Positions 12,090 through 24,918 are shown, counted from the stretch's first letter. The stretch: DNA of 64,000 nucleotides from Lucinisca nassula (GCA_963580285.1 OY757011.1:121078440-121142439); one strand, 5' to 3'. Notes: generated from the letters alone by a model not told the origin. Program-made: numbers and translations.

Positions 12090-12925
12090 GGATAGCTTGC
12101 AATAAAGTTGGAATCCCTAGATGCAAGTTTGTACCACCTACCATTAATGAAGCTCTTATGTAGCTCTTGAGAAATGGAATTGAACATTAGGGCGAACGCT
12201 AGGTTTGACGCAAAGGATCACGAAGTCAGCAAACCATAATATAGGTCAAGGTCAATTATGGATGCTTGCATTTAAGTTGCCATCCCTAGATGCAAATCTT
12301 ACAAATCTTGAGAAATGGACTTTGACATTAAGATGAACACATTATGATAACTCACCCGTGCGACATAGTGCATTTTCACATCTCCAAAATGGCTACTTTT
12401 CTGATTAAAATCCGTAATATTTGTCTTATAAATGCTCAAAACATTGGTTATAGGTGCTCGTTAGAACCGCCTCATTGAGGCGGTTCAAACGAGTACCCAC
12501 AACCTATGTCTTGGAGCAGAAATACGAAAAAATAATGTAGACCCCCGTAATCCCCAGTTTAGTCTATATGGAGAGGGGTTTAGGGAGGTATTCATTTCAC
12601 GGACTCGATGAACCACGAAATGTAGGTCGAGGTAAAATATGGATGTTTGCATTAAAGTTGTCATCCCCAGATGCAAATTTGTACAAGTCCGTGAGAAATG
12701 GAAGTGTATATTAGGATAGACGCTAGGGTTGACGCAATAGTTCACAAAGCCAGTGAACCTGAAATGTAGGTCGTCAAATATGGGTTGCCATCCTGTACCA
12801 AGCATCATTAATTAAGCGTTTTAGTCTTAGACATTTGGGTGAACGCTAGGGTTGTCGCAAATGTTGCCGGATTGACAAAAGAACGAACGAACGGACGAAT
12901 GGGCGGACAATCGAACCCCTTTATC
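12090..12925 (+). repeat. ~180 bp tandem repeat, block 2
   Basis: The same unit as 10200-10960, interrupted by the MITE B at 12342-12606, closing with acgaacgaacggacgaatg and ttatcgcgcc. Confidence 0.78.
12342..12606. mobile_element. MITE family B copy within tandem repeats
   Basis: Left end attatgataactcacccgt; perfect central stem gaaccgcctcattgaggcgg; right end tttcacggact. It interrupts a 180 bp-type tandem repeat. Confidence 0.82.
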
Positions 12926-13217
12926 GCGCCACAAAATATGTTCTTTGCTGGTCTGAGCAGAAACTTTGTCAATTCAATTTATGAGTAATACATATGCTCG
13001 CCTGAGATCTGCATGAAAAAGTCGGGGCCAAGACGTTTTGTTGCTATCACAAGCGGATAGTATGTAAAGAATAAAACTTCAATTATACATATACACTGCT
13101 CTAAATAATTCAAGAATGCATATTTTAGCACTTCGTCTGGTCAGCAGGCTATCAAACTGGGCGTAGTGTGCCAATATTGCGTAAACATCCATGAGAATCT
13201 AACTCCATAAACGGAAA
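12926..13217. other. no feature seen
   Basis: Non-repetitive AT-rich DNA. Confidence 0.4.
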
Positions 13218-13401
13218 TGGAACAAGCATAACTGGTCGACCCAGTGTCAGGATAATGTGAATGGGTGTCGTATCATGTAATGTGTCTGGGAGATGATACT
13301 TCAGCGAGGCAGCACTATAAAAGTGAGCATTGAGCTCCCTGTCGCAACAAGACGCCGTCGTGATATGACTGAAAAATTGTTGAAAGCGACGTTAAACCCG
13401 A

Positions 13402-13446
<45 letters not shown>
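13218..13446 (+). mobile_element. SINE of the 17683 family, 5'-truncated, CA tail
   Basis: The body matches 18000-17683 in reverse from gtcgacccagtgtcaggata to acgttaaacccgaattcaca, followed by about 19 CA dinucleotides. The tRNA-like head is absent. Confidence 0.85.
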
Positions 13447-13450
<4 letters not shown>

Positions 13451-13522
13451 TGAAAGGCAGCTGTCACTTTCTGGCGAAAGAATGTACAATGTACTGGTTA
13501 ACTGACCGGTTCGATATGACAT

Positions 13523-13828
13523 TTTTTTGTTTGTTTGATTTGAGGTTTAACGTCCCCTTCAACACTGTAAAGGTCATTTTGGAGACGTTGCTTCAAATTT
13601 TGTGGGACTTTTACCCGACATTGAGATGAAATGACTTCTCAAGCCCTGTCGCCCAATGAAACCAATAGGGTTTATGAGCATGGATGGTCCGTCTCGCACC
13701 GCGGTTCCTGGACAGGCTTAGATCCTCTAAGCGGTTTACCAGTACTATAGTGTGCGGGCCGGATTCAGCTCTGCGTGGAAGCATCATGCAGCCCATATAT
13801 TTCTTCAAGCCCCTATGGGCCTGGGCCG
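13523..13828 (-). mobile_element. SINE-P copy with 12 bp target duplication
   Basis: Flanked by tcgatatgacat on both sides (13511-13522 and 13829-13840). Confidence 0.9.
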
Positions 13829-14156
13829 TCGATATGACATAACTAGTTTTCACTGGGCCGTAAAACTCCACAGAAACAAGTCATTCAATTATTTTGGACA
13901 GTGTATGATTGACTGAACAATTCTAGACTGAGGGCGTTCGTTAGAATCATCTCGACTGTAGGTATACAGTAGAATCGCCTCGGCGACCTTTCTCTAAAAC
14001 TAATAATTGAGCCAGCGAACGATAAAATCTACAAGAAGGCTTGAGCGACCATCGAAGACTCAGATCAGACTGTGCATTCGCGCAGTCTGATCAGGGTCTT
14101 CGCTGATCGCATGTACCTCCTATAGGGTAATATCTATGCAAAGAGACATAATGATA

Positions 14157-14360
14157 TATGATATGAGGTTTAACGTCACCGTCAACACTGTAAAACGTCC
14201 CCGTCAATACTGAATAGGTCATTTTGGAGACGTTGCTTCCAATTTTGTGGGACTTTGAAATGAAATGACATCTCAAGCCCTGTCGCCCATTGAAACCAAA
14301 AGGGTTTATAAGCATGGAAGGTCCGACTCGCACCGCTTTGCCTGGGAAGGCTTAGATCCT
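14157..14360 (-). mobile_element. SINE-P copy, 5'-truncated, joined to a MITE hairpin
   Basis: It ends within gatcctctaa and continues directly into a family A MITE fragment (14361-14516). Confidence 0.78.
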
Positions 14361-14516
14361 CTAAAATATAGATCGATGAGGCGGTTCTAACGAATACCCA
14401 TGCACAATCTATATTTTGAGCAGAAAAAAGAAAAATATCACAAGTTTTCATCTAAAAATGTTTGGTTTTTCGGTGGTAAAGTTTACAATGCATTTGTATA
14501 GGCGTGTTTTCGTAAT
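14361..14516. mobile_element. MITE family A right half
   Basis: Starts at half of the central stem (atgaggcggttctaacg) and ends ataggcgtgttttcgtaatg. Confidence 0.72.
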
Positions 14517-14559
14517 GTTTTTTTCTGTTGTTGTTGTTGTTGTTGCTGTTGTTGTTGTT

Positions 14560-14880
14560 TTACGGCCCGTTTAAGATAATTTCACATGTTTCGAGTCGAT
14601 GGTTAGAGTTGGCCTACATTCGGAGATGAAGACTAAAGAGACTTTTACATATTTTTTGTTTAAAGGGACGTTCATTTAAAAATAAAAAAGTAAATGTAGG
14701 GACTTGGGCAAGTCTAGGTGAAAACTGAAGTACCGGACAAAAACCACCTGACCTTCCGTTGCAGATCTTTGCCACTCACATGTGATCCGAGCAAGGCTCG
14801 AACCTACAGCGGTGCGAAACCTAATGATTGTAGAGACAGCGATCTCGCCCACTATGCGACAGAAGCCAGTCACGACCCGA
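14560..14880 (-). mobile_element. tRNA-derived SINE
   Basis: The minus strand begins gtgactggcttctgtcgc with a B box taggttcgagcc. The body (gcaacggaaggtcaggtgg) recurs at 30830-31045, 46640-46860, 29105-29225 and 6235-6360. A GTT microsatellite (14525-14560) adjoins its 3' end. Confidence 0.75.
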
Positions 14881-15099
14881 GTTTTACAATGTGAATAAAG
14901 ATATCCACTACGCCTCTGGCTACGCTGCAGTATGCTCGACCTAAAGACATTTGTTCAGCCCAAAGCAAAAGGTACATGTATTACGTAAACATGTATGTCT
15001 GTTACAGATTCAGATCGGACTGTGTCTGAAACGTCACAGCGGATATATGCGCCGATCACAGGCACTGATCATCGGAGTCTTCGCGGTGCACTTAATGTA

Positions 15100-15312
15100 T
15101 GGCCATAATGTCAACAATTCCGTGAAATGATACCACTCTAAGCCCCACTTTATATAGAGATAACGGGGGTTTACACCGGCATAAAATATTTTTCTTAATA
15201 CGGCTCCAAGACATAGGCTGTGGGTACGCGTTAGAACCGCGGTTCCAACTAGCATCCTCAACCTATGCTTCGAGAATAAAAAAGAAAATATCACAAGTTT
15301 TCATCAGAGAAT
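15100..15312. mobile_element. MITE family B copy
   Basis: The block gccccactttatatagagat and hairpin taggctgtgggtacgcg with aactagcatcctcaacc; the right end is replaced by SINE-P. Confidence 0.7.
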
Positions 15313-15322
15313 GACCGTGTTG

Positions 15323-15610
15323 GTTTGTTTGTTTGTTTGTTTGATTTGAGGTTTAACGTCCCCGTCAACACTGTAAAGGTCATTTTGGAGACGTTGCTTC
15401 CAATTTTGAGGGACTTTTACCCGACATTGAGATGAAATGACATCTAAAGCCCTGTCGCCCAATGAAACCAATAGGATTTATTAGCATGGACGGTCCGCCT
15501 CGCACCGCGGTTCCTGGACAGGCTTAGATCCTCTAAGCGGTTTACCAGTACTAGTCTGCGGGCCGGATTCAGCTCTGCGTGGAAGCATCATGCAGTCCAT
15601 ATATTTCTTG
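15323..15610 (-). mobile_element. SINE-P copy next to a MITE B end
   Basis: Starts after the MITE B copy ending near 15312; tail of four GTTT units. Confidence 0.85.
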
Positions 15611-15949
15611 GAGATTGAGTCTCAAGGATGTCGTAATGTATTGACTCAACGTTTCTTCAAGTCCCTACATACATAGAAAGGGGAAATATGACAGCGGGAA
15701 CTGAGACTAAACATATTTGAGTGATTCCGCACATGTGCGAACATATCTTTTCGTATAACGCCGCTCAAGAGACGACTAACCTCTTCGGTCAAATATGAGC
15801 CCCGACCGATGATAAGAAAATCTGTTTTGCAATTTGCGAGCGGAAAGTGTGCTGTTGTTGTTGTTAAGGCCCAGTCAACAGCTGGACAGGCTTGGTGTAG
15901 TTAGTCTAGCCCAGGAAACACTCCTTACCCAGCAGGCACCCGTCGCCAG

Positions 15950-16070
15950 GGCAACGTCAAATCAACGTCGGTGCAACGTCACAGGACGTTGCACCGACGT
16001 TGTGACGTTGCAGAAACGTCCCTACGTTAAACCGACGTTTATGTGACGTCACAATTACGTCATGTGCCTG
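15950..16070 (+). repeat. aacgtc-type palindromic repeat
   Basis: Repeated aacgtc/gacgtt motifs including tgcaacgtcacaggacgttg. Related motifs at 18180-18255 and 23485-23510 suggest halves of one element family. Confidence 0.6.
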
Positions 16071-16119
16071 CAAGGTTAGTGGCTTCCAAACTTTCATGTT
16101 TACATTTTAATAGAACATT

Positions 16120-16400
<281 letters not shown>

Positions 16401-16489
16401 GTCTATGTTCCGGGCCTTGCTTTTAACTTAAGGCTTACTTGTTTCTATCTATATATCTTCTGATACTGCGTCGGTCACATTTGACAATT

Positions 16490-16640
16490 ACCGCAGGTGT
16501 ATATTACATACACTCCAGGTTTTGCAGGATGAAAGCCTACACAGTAATCATGTAATTACGGTAGGGATCTTTAACCTGCACAGGGGATGGTTCTCCCTGC
16601 ACAGTGGGCCTCCAGTTAATGTCCCGATCCGAAGGACGGT
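16490..16640 (-). mobile_element. body fragment of the 26660 SINE family
   Basis: Matches the body of 26660-26945 (gtaattacggtagg, ctttaacctgcacagggga, ccagttaatg) without the tRNA-like head. Confidence 0.7.
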
Positions 16641-16753
16641 GCACTTTATGACATTCATCACTTTTTATAGAACATTAGATCATTTGCGTCAAACTTAGTG
16701 TTCACCGTAATGTTTACCAGTACTTAAATGTAGCGAGATCACACCCTCTCCCT

Positions 16754-16755
<2 letters not shown>

Positions 16756-16795
<40 letters not shown>

Positions 16796-16805
16796 ACACA
16801 CACAC
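16756..16805 (+). repeat. poly-C run followed by CA
   Basis: About 38 C bases; G-rich on the minus strand. Flanking 16641-16750 and 16806-17390 show no gene. Confidence 0.9.
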
Positions 16806-17583
16806 ATTTTCTGAGTCCCTGTGTAGTGAAATCCCCCATCCCCAGCCGCGAAAGTAACTGACCACAGCAGGAGTGTTAACATCCATCTCAAGCCGTCTCC
16901 CAGGAAATGGGGCGTAAGGAACATTTTGAGGACATGATGAACGGTGAAACAGCCAGCACAATAGTAGAGCGACCCGGCATAGTGAAAGCTACACAGACTC
17001 TCGCACCGACCCAACCTCCCACGCAGAAAGTGGGTAGGTGTGAAATCAGCCTGCTTCGGTAGGCTAGTACCTAGAACAATCTGTGAAAAAAATTTACTGG
17101 TGACACGTCAAATGATCTAGCTGTGTGTCTTGCTTACCCTAAGACAGACTTTATCGTGACGAGGCTCACATTACCTTTTGCTCTGCACCTGCAGTTCATG
17201 AGTGACAGTAGGCCTACCTACGACAATACGAGAACATCTTATAATTATGTGGTGAACTACAATGTAGATATTTATGTAAAATTTGTATTTCCGGTGTAAA
17301 CAAATAGGATCGTTCATTATTTGGGGATCCAGTGTTTTCTTGAAGCATATCTGAAATAAAACATTTATCACTCACGACCGTTGATTCAGTATGGCGTTTT
17401 TAGATTGCTTTAACCTCTCTTCTCACAAATTTTTAACCTTTTATTTTTGCTCATCTCGATATCCCTTCTTGTACTTACCTTATTTAATTTTGTTCATACT
17501 TTTTTGTTATTCTGATAGGCCCTTGCCCACCTTTTTCAGCACAGACGGCGCACACCTGTCAGAAATATTGGCGCATGACAGTA

Positions 17584-17584
17584 T

Positions 17585-17641
<57 letters not shown>

Positions 17642-17682
17642 CTCTATGGAGAGAAAGAATAAAACTATGGAGAGAAAGAGAG
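17584..17682 (+). repeat. GA microsatellite
   Basis: About 27 GA dinucleotides, then degenerate gagagaaaga; one part became the SINE target duplication. Confidence 0.9.
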
Positions 17683-18027
17683 TGTGTGTGTGTGTGTGTG
17701 TGTGAATTCGGGTTTAACGTCGCTTTCAACAATTTTTTCAGTCATATCACGACGGTGTCTGGTTGCGACAGGGAGCTCAATGCTCACGTTTATAGTGCTG
17801 CCTCACTGAAGTATCATGTCCCAGACACATTACATGATACCACACCCAGTCACATTATCCTGACACTGGATCGACCAGTCCTAGCTCTACCCCGTAAATC
17901 TGAGTGCCAAGCGAGGAGCAGCTAGTACCAGTTTTAACGACTTTGGTATGTCGCGGCCCGGGATCGAACCACAGACCTCCCGTTCCCCGGAGCGGACACT
18001 CTACCAACTGAGCTATCGGGGCCGGTT
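17683..18027 (-). mobile_element. tRNA-derived SINE with CA tail, full length
   Basis: Read on the minus strand, a tRNA-like head has an A box (tagctcagttggtagag) and a B box (ggttcgatccc). The body ends acgttaaacccgaattcaca and a CA tail. The 14 bp ggagagaaagagag flanks it (17669-17682 and 18028-18041). Confidence 0.92.
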
Positions 18028-18509
18028 GGAGAGAAAGAGAGAGAAAAAAATAATTCTATGTAATACAATATTTTTCATGGCTCAAGAAATTTATTTCTAA
18101 TTTTGAGTATGCCGTGGTTGTCTTTTCACTGAGAAAAGTCGGTTCAGTCACCGGGGTGTCGCATAACCTGGAGGACACATTACCTCCAAGCAACGTTGCG
18201 TCAACGTAAGCATCGACGTTGGTACAACGTTACATGTACATTGTATACCCGCTGGACTCCTCTCCCTGAAGCTACTGATGTCATTGATGATAAACTATGG
18301 GGTTTAATTTGCCGGTTATCAAAAAAAAGGAAAGAAATATCTCTCAAAATGCGCTGCCGCAGGACATTGTAGCTCGCTTGTTTTGCACCTTATTTATCTA
18401 TGTTACCGCTTGTACATATTAACAGATTCCAAATCGTGTTATAGAACAAAAGTTTAAGTACCATATTGTGTTACTTATATTCCAATAGGTTAGGTATCTG
18501 ATGAGATAT

Positions 18510-18803
18510 CGGCCCCCGCCCATCGGGGCTTGAAGAAATATATGGGCTGCACGATGCTTCCACGCAGAGCTAAGTCCGACCCGTACTGGTAAACCGCTTA
18601 GAGGATCTAAGCCTGCCCAGGCAAAGCGGTTCGAGTCGGACCGTCCATGCTTATAAACCCTATTGGTTTCATTGGGCGACAGGGCTTGAGATGTCATTTC
18701 ATCTCAACGTCGGGTAAAAGTCCCACAAAATTGGAAGCAACGTCTCCAAAATGACCTTTACAGTGTTGACGGGGACGTTAAACCTCAAATCAAACAAACA
18801 AAC
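18510..18803 (+). mobile_element. SINE-P, full-length reference copy (294 bp)
   Basis: It is bounded by an exact 14 bp duplication (atctgatgagatat at 18496-18509 and 18804-18817). The 5' end is cggcccccgcccatcgggg, which folds into a small hairpin, and the 3' end is acgttaaacctcaaatcaaa plus CAAACAAA. No convincing tRNA-like head is seen. Confidence 0.92.
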
Positions 18804-18980
18804 ATCTGATGAGATATAAACTTTACATGAAACAACTGTGTTGTAAAATTTTTAAAGTTAAAAATTAAGGTCAGGGTGACGACAATAGTCTGAACTTCGT
18901 ACAGGTGAGCTTAAACATGAAATAATGCGTATCACTGAATTTAAACAAATATGATAGCGTTTCACAAAAATAGGTCTCTT

Positions 18981-19045
18981 CGAGAAATAAACAGGGCTGC
19001 ATGATGCTTCCACGCCAAGTTGAAACTGACCGCAATTCTGCATGC
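18981..19045 (+). mobile_element. SINE-P short fragment
   Basis: A stretch around gggctgcatgatgcttccac only. Confidence 0.65.
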
Positions 19046-19197
19046 CCTGAAATAAGAATTGCTCCCCGATCCATGACTTACTGGTAGATCCCTATGTTTA
19101 CAATATTCGACCCAGCTGATATATAAATTGGAGCGACATATAACAAGTTATGGGCCCAAGTTAACACTTAAATTCGAAGGTAGGGTTTGTCATGTTT

Positions 19198-19850
19198 TTA
19201 TGCCCCCGGAATCTAAGATTCTGGGGGGGGCATATAGTTTTTGGTCTGTCCGTCTGTTTGTCCGTTTGTCTGTTTGTCTGTTTGTCCGTTTGTCCGTTTG
19301 TCCGTCTGCAAAAACTTTAACATTGGGCATAACTTTTGAATGGTAAGTGGTACAGCTTTCATACTTCACATGTGTATACCTTATCACAAGACCTTTCCAG
19401 TGGTACCATAATTTTTGATCTCGTGACCTTGAACTTGACCTTTGACCTATTTTATTCAAAAGTTTTAAAAACATTAACATTGTCCATAACTTTCGATTGG
19501 TAAGTGATAGGGCTTTCATATTTCACATGTGCATTCCTTGTCACAAGACCTTTCTAGTGGTACCATAATTTTTGACCTTGTGACCTTGACCGTGATGTTT
19601 GACCTACTTTTTAAAAACTTTAACATTGGCCATAACTTTCGATTGGTAAGTGATAGGGCTTTCATATTTCACATGTGCATACTATGTCACAAGACCTTTT
19701 CAACAATCCCATAATTTTTTACCTTGTGACCTTGACCTATTTTTTTAAGACTTGAACATTGGCCATACCTTTTGATTGCTTAGTGATACTGCTTTCATAT
19801 TTAACATGCGCTGTCCGGGGGCATCAGTGTTTCACAAACACATCTTGTTT
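19198..19850 (+). repeat. tandem-core element with ~115 bp units and gccccc ends
   Basis: Starts tatgcccccggaatctaaga (an internal hairpin), then a gtctgtttgtccgtttgtc run, then about four units of ggccataactttcgattgg and cttgtgaccttgacc, and ends gtccgggggcatcagtg with cacatcttgtttg. Confidence 0.8.
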
Positions 19851-20149
19851 GTTTATATCACCCGAGTCGATCATTAGGTAACAGGGCCACATAAGCCACA
19901 TAATGTATGGAATATGGATGTGATAAGCAGACAAGTAGTAGATTTCACCAACGCAGCGAGTTGCACTAGAGTAGATTAGTGGTTCGGCGTTTTTAAGGCC
20001 TTAAAAAAAGGCCGTGTTTCCGCTAACCCGACCGACCCTGCTTCAGACCCCCGACACTACTATTTTTATCAATAAAAGAACAAAATAAAAATTAAAACAT
20101 CGACCCTACCATTTTCAATTTCCGATCTTACCCAGTGTAACCCCATGGT

Positions 20150-20302
20150 AATTTCGCGTTTTAAGTACATTTTTGTAGTTTTTGGCATTTGGTACCTTCC
20201 AAAATACAGAAACACAGCTTTTTTTGGAGGTGCCATATTCGACTACCTGGAACGCAGACGGATACCAAAAACGCCGACTGTTTACTTTCGATTTGAAAGA
20301 GG
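20150..20302 (+). other. exon-like segment sharing ADGYQKRRL with 24919-25020
   Basis: The frame reads FLEVPYSTTWNADGYQKRRL then FTFDLKE and meets a GTGAGT donor at 20303. The 27 bp coding ADGYQKRRL recurs exactly, inverted, at 24941-24967, also followed by a GTGAGT. It may be a relic of a host exon or part of a mobile element. Confidence 0.35.
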
Positions 20303-20439
20303 GTGAGTCGATAAAATCCTGTTTTTTTGCGACCCTGTTTCAAAAATCTGTTTTGATTTTTGCTGTTTTCTTCTGGAACTGTCACAGCTGTTTCGTAATG
20401 GTGTTTTTGCTTCGATAGATTGCATGAAATCGTCTTTAC

Positions 20440-22610
20440 AGACAACTAAAATGCAAAACATGCAAATTTTCTCAAACAAAATAGTATAATTACCAGAAAT
20501 GCGACTGATTTATCCAAAATGTCATTGAAGCTTGAAAGATAAATAGTTCTTGTTCAAAAATAAACTTCTGTATACTTGTGTCACACGTTGCTCGGGTAGC
20601 AATAAGCTTGGGCTTGAGTGCACCATGCTGAAAGAAGATAGTCTTTACGACAGACGCATTCCTTTGATGTTACCATGAAACGCAGACAAAGGATACCAAT
20701 TACGGATTTACAATTTATGCCTAAATCAGTACCTACTTGCATATCTCCTTAATTTGGAGGGTCCTTACATGCAATTTGGAGGGTCAAAAAGCACGGTTAT
20801 GAACAGTCTTGAATATTTCCCATGTATATAAACAACGACGGTGAAAATAGTGTAAGTAAATTTAATGATTACTCTCTCTGCATGTGCTATGCTATAGGAA
20901 GTATGGATTTCAACAATTTCCATTTCAGGAAATGTTTGGATAGTTCATGGTTCCTATTACTTACAAAAGTGTCTTAAGAAGATAACTGATGAATAGGAAC
21001 AGTCAGAGAGCCTTTCTTTGGTACTAATATTTTTTTACTATAATAGTTTCACATTTTATTGAATAAAATAATAAAAATGAGAAATTATAATTCACAGAGG
21101 ATTTTCCAGATAAATCATTCATAGAGGATTTTCCAGATAGACCACAAATCGGCTGATAAATGTTCCAGAGTTGCTATTTTGCGGAACGTGTATAGGAAAT
21201 GTGAATGCAATCCCATGATCCGTCAAAATTGTTCGTGAGAAGGCAGGTTTCAACTATTGACGGATAGACGTTGCACCAACCTGTTCATGTTTAAAAACTG
21301 CAGTTGGCTTGCACAACTGCACAAAAATGCGTGATATTTCTTCATTTCTGTCATTCTTAGCAAAATGTGGACACTAATTTGACACTGTTTGTTCGAAATA
21401 TGTGGACATGTTTTGCATCGGCGCAATTAAATCAATTCCATCACATGTCGTATTAAATCATTTCTGGACCGAGATGCATCTTAAAGCAAGCAGACTGTAC
21501 ATTTACACAGGTTGATATGATTCTTACCTGGTCGCAGGCACCTTTCATGGTGCATGTACCCCGTATATGACAAACAGAATCTTCCACATAACAAAACTTG
21601 ACAGGCGGCTTTCTCCTTTGTTTTATTTGTTGTAAGTTTTACAAATAGACTGGCGGTTTAAGCAAACTGTGTATACCAATTACCATCTTGATCTGCATTG
21701 CCATATTTGGGACTCTTGACAAATGACCTCAAACTACATAGCTTAATTAATCGCTCGGACAGCTGACAAAAACTTTTCACTTACGTCATGAGTTTCTGCC
21801 ACTTTCATCTTTGAATTTCGCGAAAAACATGCATAGTTGATATTATGTCATATGCTTCAATTAGAATCATCAAAATGCGAGTTAAAGTAGATCACGATGA
21901 GACCGCTCTGAATGAGAGGTCTCATCTAGGCATTCTCTGCATAGGCATCTGTATAAACACCATTACTTTGTATTCATTATTGTTTACGCCCATGGGCGTA
22001 GACAATCTCAAGGATGACTTTTGCTCTGGAAGCATTTAAGAAAAGGTCATAACTAGGTGAATGTTATTTTCTATTAGCATGTCGTCCGTGTTATTGTCTA
22101 CACTTATAGGTGTAGACTACCTGTGGTTTACATTTATTCCAGAAGCAGTAAAGAAAAGGCCATTACTGACTGAATGTTATATTCTATTGACTGATCAGCA
22201 TGGTTATTTGTTATAATGATTAAAAACCGGGATTGACTGGAACACTTCCTTAGTTTATCACACCCTCTGATGATGTTGACTTCCCTCCGATGATACAGTA
22301 CATCTTTTTAGTTTGTTTTCACTAAAAGAAGGCAGATGCATCTGTTGCACTGATTTTTTTTTGTTTGTTTCCTTAGTACGAGGGGTTATCATGGTAAAAG
22401 ATTGGTAGTTTTGTTTATATAGGAAACTGGAGTTAGCTTTTGGAATCTTTGGCTTCATTATTTACTCGCACACCTATACAGAATACACACGAGCAGCTTT
22501 GTCATTTAACATTCCAATCCTATGACTACTCAAATTAATGTGTGCTAAGCGTAGACTCGAGCTTTTTGTAAAAGCTAATACTTGTATACCATATATACAT
22601 GCCAATTAGA
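20440..22610. other. no gene seen
   Basis: AT-rich DNA with a duplicated small motif (gaggattttccagata, near 21097 and 21125) and two related pieces with hairpin-like gcccatgggcgtagac and cacttataggtgtagac (21988-22115). Confidence 0.45.
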
Positions 22611-22739
22611 ATCTAGTGGTGTAGAGGATAAGCTACTCGCCTCACAAACGAGGGGTCGTGGGATCGATTCCTGGCTTCACCAGACTTTTGGGCGAGTCGT
22701 CTCGATATGACCTTGTTGGTGGGGACGTAAACTCAAACG
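22611..22739 (+). mobile_element. short tRNA-derived SINE
   Basis: Head with gtggtgtagaggataagc and gggatcgattcctgg; tail ggacgtaaactcaaacgc. It directly abuts the SINE-P copy at 22740. Confidence 0.8.
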
Positions 22740-23033
22740 CACCCGCCTATCGGGGCTTGAAGAAATAGATGGACTGCTTCCACGCAGACCTAAAACTGAC
22801 CACACATGAGTACTGGTAAACCGTTCAGAAGGACTAAGCCTGCCCAGGCAAAGTGGTGTTAGTCAAACCGTCCAATGCATGTACAAGCCTTTTGGTTTCA
22901 TTGGGCGACAGGGCTTGAGATGTCATTTCATCTCAATGTCAGGTAAACTCAGTCCAACAAAATTTGAAGCAGCCTCTCCAAAATGACCTAAATAGTGTTG
23001 ACGGGGAAGTTAAACCTCAATTCAAACAAACAA
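22740..23033 (+). mobile_element. SINE-P copy
   Basis: Full-length; tail caaacaaacaaat. Confidence 0.85.
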
Positions 23034-23199
23034 ATATCCGGCAATATTGAATTTTGGACACCTGTTTAGACATTCATTCTTTTCTGCTGAAGTGGGTAGA
23101 ATGAGGGAAACAAACTATTCTTCTATGTTTTAACCCATATGTGACAATGGAATCTTCCACCAAGTAAGTTTAGAGTGTTCATTTCCAATTATAAGGATG

Positions 23200-23360
23200 T
23201 CAAGTTTATTTGTTTTAGTGGCAAATTTTACAAAAAAATGAATGTTCTTTTAGCAAATAGTGTAGGCCCAGATCAGATGTCGTGCTCTGTGGCGTCTGAT
23301 CTGGGTCTGCACTGTTTGCTAATTTCCCAGAAAAAAGGGCCGCTAGGCATATATGGGTTA
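23200..23360 (+). repeat. inverted repeat cagatcaga type
   Basis: cccagatcagatgtcgtgct with gtctgatctgggtctgc. Related arms occur at 14070-14110 (ctcagatcagactgtgc, cagtctgatcagggtc), 55735-55805 and 58265-58300. Confidence 0.65.
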
Positions 23361-23741
23361 ATTATATTGCCATTCTTTCATGTGCGTCATTCTTTCCCGG
23401 AATTTTTCTATAAATTTCACATTGTTTAACTAATAAGACCGATCCGTAATTGCCTAAGACCCAACCCTACCAACACGTACCACACACTGAAACAACGTCA
23501 TATCAACGTCGTTATAATAATGTATAATCAAATTTATCTGTCAAAAGATGAAATTAAATGTATTCTGCATTGACAAAAGGTAACGAGAAGGATTGAATTC
23601 ATGCCCGTAGTTGTTTTTGCGGGATTACGCTATTAATAGACCAAAGGAAGTTTACAAATCTTGCATATTTGATCGCATCTAAAAGCATCTAACATTATGA
23701 AATCACAGATTTATGACAACTAATAAAAAGTAACCCGTCAT

Positions 23742-24222
23742 GTTAAGAAGTCCGTGTAACGAACACCCCTCTAAACCCCAATTTATATAGAGAAAACTGG
23801 GTTTAAGGGGTATACATTATTTTTCTTATGTTTGCTCCAAGACATAGGTTGTGGGTACACGTTAGAATCGCCGAAATGAGGCGGTTCTAACGCTCATACA
23901 CAACCTATGTTTACAGTATTCATAAGAAAAACGTCACGAATTTTCCTCAGAAAAGGAGGATCTAAGCCTGTCCAGGAACCGCGGTGCGAGGCGGACCGTC
24001 CATGCTAATAAACCCTATTGGTTTCAATGGGCGACAGGGCTTGAGATGTCATTTCATCTCAATGTCGGGTAAAAGTCCCACAAAATTGGAAGCAACGTCT
24101 CCAAAATGACCTTTACAGTGTTGACGGGGACGTTAAACCTCAAATCAAACAAACAAACAAACAATTTCCTCAGAAAAGAAGCCATTTTGGAGATGGGAAA
24201 AAATGCACTATGTCACACGGGT
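23742..24222. mobile_element. MITE family B copy split by a SINE-P
   Basis: The halves are 23742-23955 and 24165-24222, ending acacgggtgtgttatcgtaatg. The inserted SINE-P is bracketed by its own duplication. Confidence 0.85.
23956..24164 (+). mobile_element. SINE-P copy, 5'-truncated, inserted into MITE B
   Basis: An exact 14 bp duplication (tttcctcagaaaag at 23942-23955 and 24165-24178) brackets it, and MITE B sequence continues on both sides. The 5' truncation with an intact CAAA tail is a mark of target-primed reverse transcription. Confidence 0.92.
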
Positions 24223-24224
24223 GT

Positions 24225-24918
24225 GTTATCGTAATGAGGTCATATGCGCTATTTAAAGTCATATGCATATGACTCACGTGCGGTATTAAGACAGGCCGCC
24301 CTGTAGGTGTCTTTTGTCGAAAGGTGAAAGGCAATCGTATCGATTCCTGGACAATGCCTTCCCTTCTGTATTGAGAATACCCTCTTTGGTCGAGGTACAC
24401 TGTGGAAAGGATCCAGCGTCTGGATTAACTTTCAAATTAAACGGAAACAGAAATGTATTTTACTGTATTTTTTTTTTTAATTTTCCACGCTTGTGGTTTT
24501 TACGTCAGTGGTAACCATAACTTTATGTCGTCTGCATTGCATGGTATCTGTGTGGGTCGTCATTGGTATCCTTATTCGAACACCCTCATCATGAATTTCA
24601 CATCTATTATTCTAAAATCCTGCTTTTTGCTAATTCTAAGAACGCATGGCAGGTACTCAATGCATAAGTATTTTATGCTATCCAGGAAAATTGAAAATTA
24701 TGAATGAATTATTGCTGTAAAACTAAAAAAAAACTGTAGACTTGCATCAAACATCTATATTTTGCCGACTAAAAAAGGTGATAATTGTCACTGAAAGAAT
24801 GATTTACGTCCGCAGTTCGTGGAAAGTATTCCGAGACACTGCGAAACAGATACCTATCAACATCTGTGGGCATCCATTTAATATATATGCCCGTAACATG
24901 CGATTTTATTCAACTCAC
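24225..24918. other. no gene seen
   Basis: Non-repetitive AT-rich stretch with short open frames but no recognisable domain. Confidence 0.4.

Noticed and set aside
17940..18025. Genuine tRNA gene (A and B boxes present)
   Set aside because: It continues into a SINE body and CA tail and is flanked by a 14 bp duplication, so it is a SINE head. The same applies at 22611, 40444 and 52492.
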